This document shows positions 61,129-64,000 of a stretch of DNA of 64,000 bases, piece by piece; within the stretch, counting starts at the first letter, position 1, and each line of letters starts with the position of its first letter. This DNA is from JAICYJ01 sp035695105 (lineage in GTDB: Bacteria; Actinomycetota; Thermoleophilia; Gaiellales; JAICJC01), in assembly GCA_035695105.1 (NCBI GenBank), contig DASSEV010000021.1:47456-111455 (forward strand), written 5' to 3'. The translations under genes were made by a program, and so were the position numbers. Below the pieces are notes generated by a model. That model was not told the DNA's origin. It searched no databases and saw only the letters and a program-made list of their open reading frames with translations.

Positions 61129-62015
61129 GGCGCGTGACGCGGGTGATCGCCGTGTTCGGCCCGACGGCGTCGGGGAAGAGCGCCGCCGCGCTCGACCTGG
61201 CCCGCTTGCTCGGCGGCGAGATCGTCAGCTGCGATGCGATGCAGCTGTACGCCGGCCTGCCCGTGCTGACCAACCAGCCGTCGCAGTCGGAGCTCGCCGC
61301 CGTCCCGCACCACCTGGTCGGGATCTGGCCGCTCGACCACGAGGGCTCGGTCGCCGAGTACGGACGGCTCGCGCGGGCGGCGATCGCAGACATCCGCGCG
61401 CGCGGGCGCGACGCGATCGTGGCCGGAGGCAGCGGCCTCTACCTGCGCTCCGCGCTCGCGCCGCTCGATCTGCCGCCACAGCCGAGCCCAGGCGTGCGCG
61501 AGCGCTTCCAGCGCCTCTACGACGGCGAGGGCGCCGGTGCAGCCCACGCGCTGCTCACGCGACGCGATCCGGCGGCGGCGACCGCCGTGCACCCCAACGA
61601 CCGGCGCCGCGTGGTTCGCGCGCTGGAGCTGGCCGAGATGGGCTCCTCGCTCGCGCCCCCGGACGATGCGCTGTGGACTGAACCGGCCGCCGACACGGTC
61701 ATCCTCGGGCTGGATGTGGCGCCCGACGAGCTGCGCCGGCGCATCGCCGCGCGCACCCTCGGCATGTTCGAGCGCGGCGTCGAGGACGAGGTGCGGCGGG
61801 CGCTCGACGGACGGCTCTCGACGACCGCCGAACGGATCCACGGCCTCCAGGACGTGCGGTCGCTCCTGTCCGGTGAGATCGACCGCGAGGAGGCGATCCG
61901 GCGCCTCGACGCGCGCACGCGCCAGTACGCGAAGCGCCAGCGGGTCTGGATGCGCCGGCTGCCGGGCCTGCGCCCAGTCGCTCCCGAGGCGGTGCTGGGA
62001 GCGGCCGCCCCGTGA
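61125..62015 (+). CDS. miaA: tRNA dimethylallyltransferase
   Basis: The 296-residue enzyme prenylates A37 of tRNAs reading UNN codons. The P-loop is FGPTASGKSA at 11-20, then EIVSCDAMQLYAGLPVLTNQPS and VPHHLVGIW, GGSGLYLRSAL, and the C-terminal RTRQYAKRQRVWMR. The DxxQxY pattern that positions the tRNA base is kept (DAMQLY). GTG start overlaps the miaB stop; its own stop overlaps the next gene. Confidence 0.95.
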   Translation: MRRVTRVIAVFGPTASGKSAAALDLARLLGGEIVSCDAMQLYAGLPVLTNQPSQSELAAVPHHLVGIWPLDHEGSVAEYGRLARAAIADIRARGRDAIVAGGSGLYLRSALAPLDLPPQPSPGVRERFQRLYDGEGAGAAHALLTRRDPAAATAVHPNDRRRVVRALELAEMGSSLAPPDDALWTEPAADTVILGLDVAPDELRRRIAARTLGMFERGVEDEVRRALDGRLSTTAERIHGLQDVRSLLSGEIDREEAIRRLDARTRQYAKRQRVWMRRLPGLRPVAPEAVLGAAAP

Positions 62016-62410
62016 GGCCGTCGGAGCACGACGCGGTGCGCGAGGCCCGCGACGCCCTGGTCGTGATCGGATCGGTCACGCCACCGCTGGTCGTGCTGGC
62101 CGCGCTGTTCGGCGTCGCCACCGGCCAGGTGGACGGATTTCTGCGATGGATCGCCGGCACGCTGCTGATGGCGTCCGTGCTCCTCGTCTGCCTGGCGTCG
62201 GCGCTCCTGGTCGCGGACCGCGTCGCCCGGCGCTGGTGGGACGTGCGGCCGCACGCGCTGCGGACGCTGCAGCTGATCCCGGGCAGCCTGGGCGTGGCGC
62301 TGCTGCTGGTCGCGGGATACCCCACCACCGAGCCGGTGATCATCGGCCTCACCATCGTCGCCCTGGCTCTCGGTGCGCTGGTCGCGGCGGGTGCTGCTCT
62401 CGACCTGTGA
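62012..62410 (+). CDS. small integral membrane protein of unknown function
   Basis: The 132-residue protein has four hydrophobic helices at about 15-37, 43-68, 84-102 and 107-130, with short charged loops. It begins at the GTG of a GTGA overlap with miaA, so it is co-translated. I recognise no family. It lies between tRNA modification and diaminopimelate genes, which gives no functional clue. Confidence 0.6.
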   Translation: MRPSEHDAVREARDALVVIGSVTPPLVVLAALFGVATGQVDGFLRWIAGTLLMASVLLVCLASALLVADRVARRWWDVRPHALRTLQLIPGSLGVALLLVAGYPTTEPVIIGLTIVALALGALVAAGAALDL

Positions 62411-62426
62411 CCGGCCCGCCGGCGGG

Positions 62427-62432
62427 TATCCT
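62427..62432 (+). promoter_or_regulatory. -10 element of dapF-dapL (TATCCT)
   Basis: TATCCT ends six bases before GTG 62439, with no Shine-Dalgarno sequence, predicting a leaderless mRNA. Confidence 0.5.
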
Positions 62433-62438
62433 GCCGCG

Positions 62439-63239
62439 GTGCGATTCGAGAAGTGGCACGGGATCGGCAACGCCTACCTGGTGATCGAGGAGGCCGACCT
62501 GCCGGTCGAGCCAACCGCGGCGCGCGTCCAGCGGATCTGTCACGCCGACCTGGGCGCCGGCGGCGACGGCATCCTGCTGATCTCGGCCGGCGGCGACCGC
62601 CCGCGGGTGCGCATCTTCAACCCGGACGGGGGCGAGGCCGAGTTCTCGGGGAACGGCACGCGCATCGCCGCCGGGTACCTGATGCAGCGCGACGGCACCG
62701 GCCTGGTGGAGATGGACACCATCAAGGGGGTCATCCGCGGCGAGCGCCAAGGCGACGTGATCACGATCGACGCGGGACGCGCGGCGCTGGAATCCGCCGA
62801 CCACCGGCCTGACGGCGGCGCGCCGCCCGCCGACCGCTACACGTTCGTCTCGATCGGCAACCCCCATTGCGTGATCGAGGTCGACGACCCCGATCCACTC
62901 GACCTCGAGGCGGCCGGCCGTCCGATCGAACACCATCCCTGGTTCCCGAACCGGACGAACGTGGAGTTCTACCGGCCGCTGTCCGAGCACGACATCCGCA
63001 TGCGCGTGTGGGAGCGGGGCGCGGGGGAGACGCTGTCCTCTGGCAGCGGCTCGAGCGCCGCCGCCGTCGCCGCCGTCGTCAACGGCCGCGTCCGCTCGCC
63101 GGTGACCGTGCACCTCGACGGCGGCCGGCTCACGATCGACGTCACCGACGCTCTCGACGTCCGGCTGACCGGGCCCGTCGAGCCGATCCTGCGCGGAACG
63201 TTCGACGGCGCATTCGTCCGACTCCTGGAGGCACTGTGA
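62439..63239 (+). CDS. dapF: diaminopimelate epimerase homologue lacking both catalytic cysteines
   Basis: The 266-residue protein has the DapF fold and most ligand positions: N11 in HGIGN, N61 in FNPDGGEAEF, N141 in IGNPHC, N174 in NRTNVEF, and E192-R193 in WERGAGETL. At the two catalytic positions, where known DapF enzymes have Cys, it has S70 (EFSGNGTR) and S201 (ETLSSGSGSS). DapF normally turns LL- into meso-diaminopimelate using this Cys pair, so either the chemistry or the substrate may differ. dapL follows with a GTGA overlap, so a role in the same pathway is likely. Confidence 0.85.
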   Translation: MRFEKWHGIGNAYLVIEEADLPVEPTAARVQRICHADLGAGGDGILLISAGGDRPRVRIFNPDGGEAEFSGNGTRIAAGYLMQRDGTGLVEMDTIKGVIRGERQGDVITIDAGRAALESADHRPDGGAPPADRYTFVSIGNPHCVIEVDDPDPLDLEAAGRPIEHHPWFPNRTNVEFYRPLSEHDIRMRVWERGAGETLSSGSGSSAAAVAAVVNGRVRSPVTVHLDGGRLTIDVTDALDVRLTGPVEPILRGTFDGAFVRLLEAL

Positions 63240-64000
63240 GGATCGCCCAGCGCGTGACCCAGCTCCCGCCCTACCTGTTCGCGGAGCTGGAGCGAAAGAT
63301 CGAGGAGAAGCGTAGGGCCGGTGTGGACGTGATCTCGCTCGGCATCGGCGACCCCGACCTGCCCACGCCGCCCGCCGTCGTGGAGGAGGGCCAGCGCCAG
63401 CTGGCACGCCCGGACACGCACCAGTACCCGTCGAACCGTGGCCGCGCCGCATTCCGACAGGCGGTCGCGGATTTCTACGAGCGGCGCTTCGGCGTCGCGC
63501 TCGACCCGGAGACCGAGGTGCTGCCGCTGCTCGGCGGCAAGGAGGGCGTCGCGCACATCTGCTGGGCGATGCTCGATCCGGGCGACGCATGCCTCGCGGC
63601 CGACCCGGGCTACCCCGTCTACACGTCCGGTCCACTGCTCTGCGGCGCCAAGCCGGTGCTGATGCCGCTCACGTCGGGGACCGACTTCCAGCCGGATCTC
63701 CACGCCATCGGCCCGCGCGACCGCGAGCGCGCCAACCTGCTCTTCTGCAACTACCCGAACAACCCCACCGGTGCCGTGATCCAGGACGACTTCTTCGAGC
63801 GGCTGGCGCGGTTCGGCCTTGAGCATGAGATCCCGATCGTCCACGACAACGCCTACTCGGAGATCACCTTCGACGGCTACGTGGCGCCGAGCTTCCTGCA
63901 GGCGCCCGGAGCCAAGGAAGCGGGGATCGAGATGTTCTCGCTGTCGAAGGCCTACAACATGACGGGCTGGCGGGTGGGCGCAGCGGTGGGCAACGCCGAG
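63236..64000 (+). CDS. dapL: LL-diaminopimelate aminotransferase (partial, runs off window)
   Basis: The first 255 residues of a class I/II PLP aminotransferase are present. YLFAELERKIEEKRRAGVDVISLGIGDPDLPTP, GGKEGVAHICWAMLDPGD, NYPNNPTGAV and the Schiff-base K238 in SLSKAYNMTGWR are clear. DapL converts tetrahydrodipicolinate directly to LL-diaminopimelate, bypassing the succinylase or acetylase steps. The assignment over other aminotransferases rests on the coupling to dapF and on sequence flavour. The GTG start overlaps the dapF stop; the C-terminal third is outside the window. Confidence 0.82.
   Translation, partial: MRIAQRVTQLPPYLFAELERKIEEKRRAGVDVISLGIGDPDLPTPPAVVEEGQRQLARPDTHQYPSNRGRAAFRQAVADFYERRFGVALDPETEVLPLLGGKEGVAHICWAMLDPGDACLAADPGYPVYTSGPLLCGAKPVLMPLTSGTDFQPDLHAIGPRDRERANLLFCNYPNNPTGAVIQDDFFERLARFGLEHEIPIVHDNAYSEITFDGYVAPSFLQAPGAKEAGIEMFSLSKAYNMTGWRVGAAVGNAE

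Overview
The window is 64 kb of very GC-rich, gene-dense chromosome. It carries an actinobacterial-type integration host factor (mihF) beside gmk and rpoZ, a mycobacterial-like SOS box on recA, many GTG starts and many probable leaderless mRNAs, all of which point to an actinobacterium. RNase Y together with RNase J, dapL-type lysine genes and a one-subunit-per-gene pyr operon with class 1B PyrD/PyrK fit a deep-branching lineage such as Thermoleophilia or Rubrobacteria better than Mycobacterium or Streptomyces. That placement is inference from gene content; no 16S or other marker was tested.

Layout. 0-3.8 kb: a LexA-controlled LysM protein, RNase Z, two methyltransferases and a uracil-DNA glycosylase-like protein. 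3.9-12.8 kb: the pyrimidine operon pyrR-pyrB-pyrC-carA-carB-pyrK-pyrD with a structured leader and a probable 13-residue leader peptide. 12.8-15.3 kb: mihF-gmk-rpoZ-coaBC. 15.3-20.2 kb: MoxR ATPase, DUF58 protein, membrane transglutaminase and a TPR protein. 20.5-36.6 kb: dtd (opposite strand), then the translation and RNA block rimP-nusA-ylxR-infB, ylxP-rbfA-nrnA-truB-ribF and rpsO-pnp, interrupted by opposite-strand genes (GNAT fusion and antiporter; peptidase E and a nucleotide-sugar decarboxylase). 36.8-43.2 kb: M16 peptidase, dapB, ppk2, dapA and RNase J, with an opposite-strand F420-type reductase/MOSC pair. 43.2-53.8 kb: NCS1 permease (opposite strand), ftsK, a nucleotidyltransferase-like membrane protein, a RodZ-like protein, cinA, recA, recX and rny. 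53.8-59.7 kb: an accessory block (secreted protein, two-component system, MerR/MFS efflux pair, anti-sigma-type ATPase). 59.8-64 kb: miaB-miaA, a membrane protein, dapF-like and dapL (cut by the window end).

How it works together. Most same-strand genes overlap by 1-17 bases (GTGA, ATGA or TGATG junctions), so translation is probably coupled along each operon. Operon heads often have a -10 hexamer 5-9 bases before the start codon and no Shine-Dalgarno sequence. The window holds much of an RNA-turnover toolkit (RNase Z, RNase J, RNase Y, PNPase, NrnA) next to ribosome maturation genes, and four lysine/cell-wall genes of the diaminopimelate aminotransferase variant.

Most unusual points. The DapF homologue has serine at both catalytic cysteine positions while other active-site residues are kept. 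A family of GGGTCAG/GGGTCTG palindromes sits at gene 3' ends, including a composite REPIN-like copy after pnp. A textbook U-tract terminator lies inside the rimP-nusA-infB leader. YlxR has no ATG/GTG/TTG start at its proper N-terminus. NusA has an acidic insert and a CCCH tail. One gene fuses a GNAT acetyltransferase to a domain resembling HisRS. RNase Y has a leader of about 200 bases containing a possible small ORF. No rRNA, tRNA, insertion sequence, prophage or CRISPR array was seen, and no gene-free stretch exceeds 300 bases.
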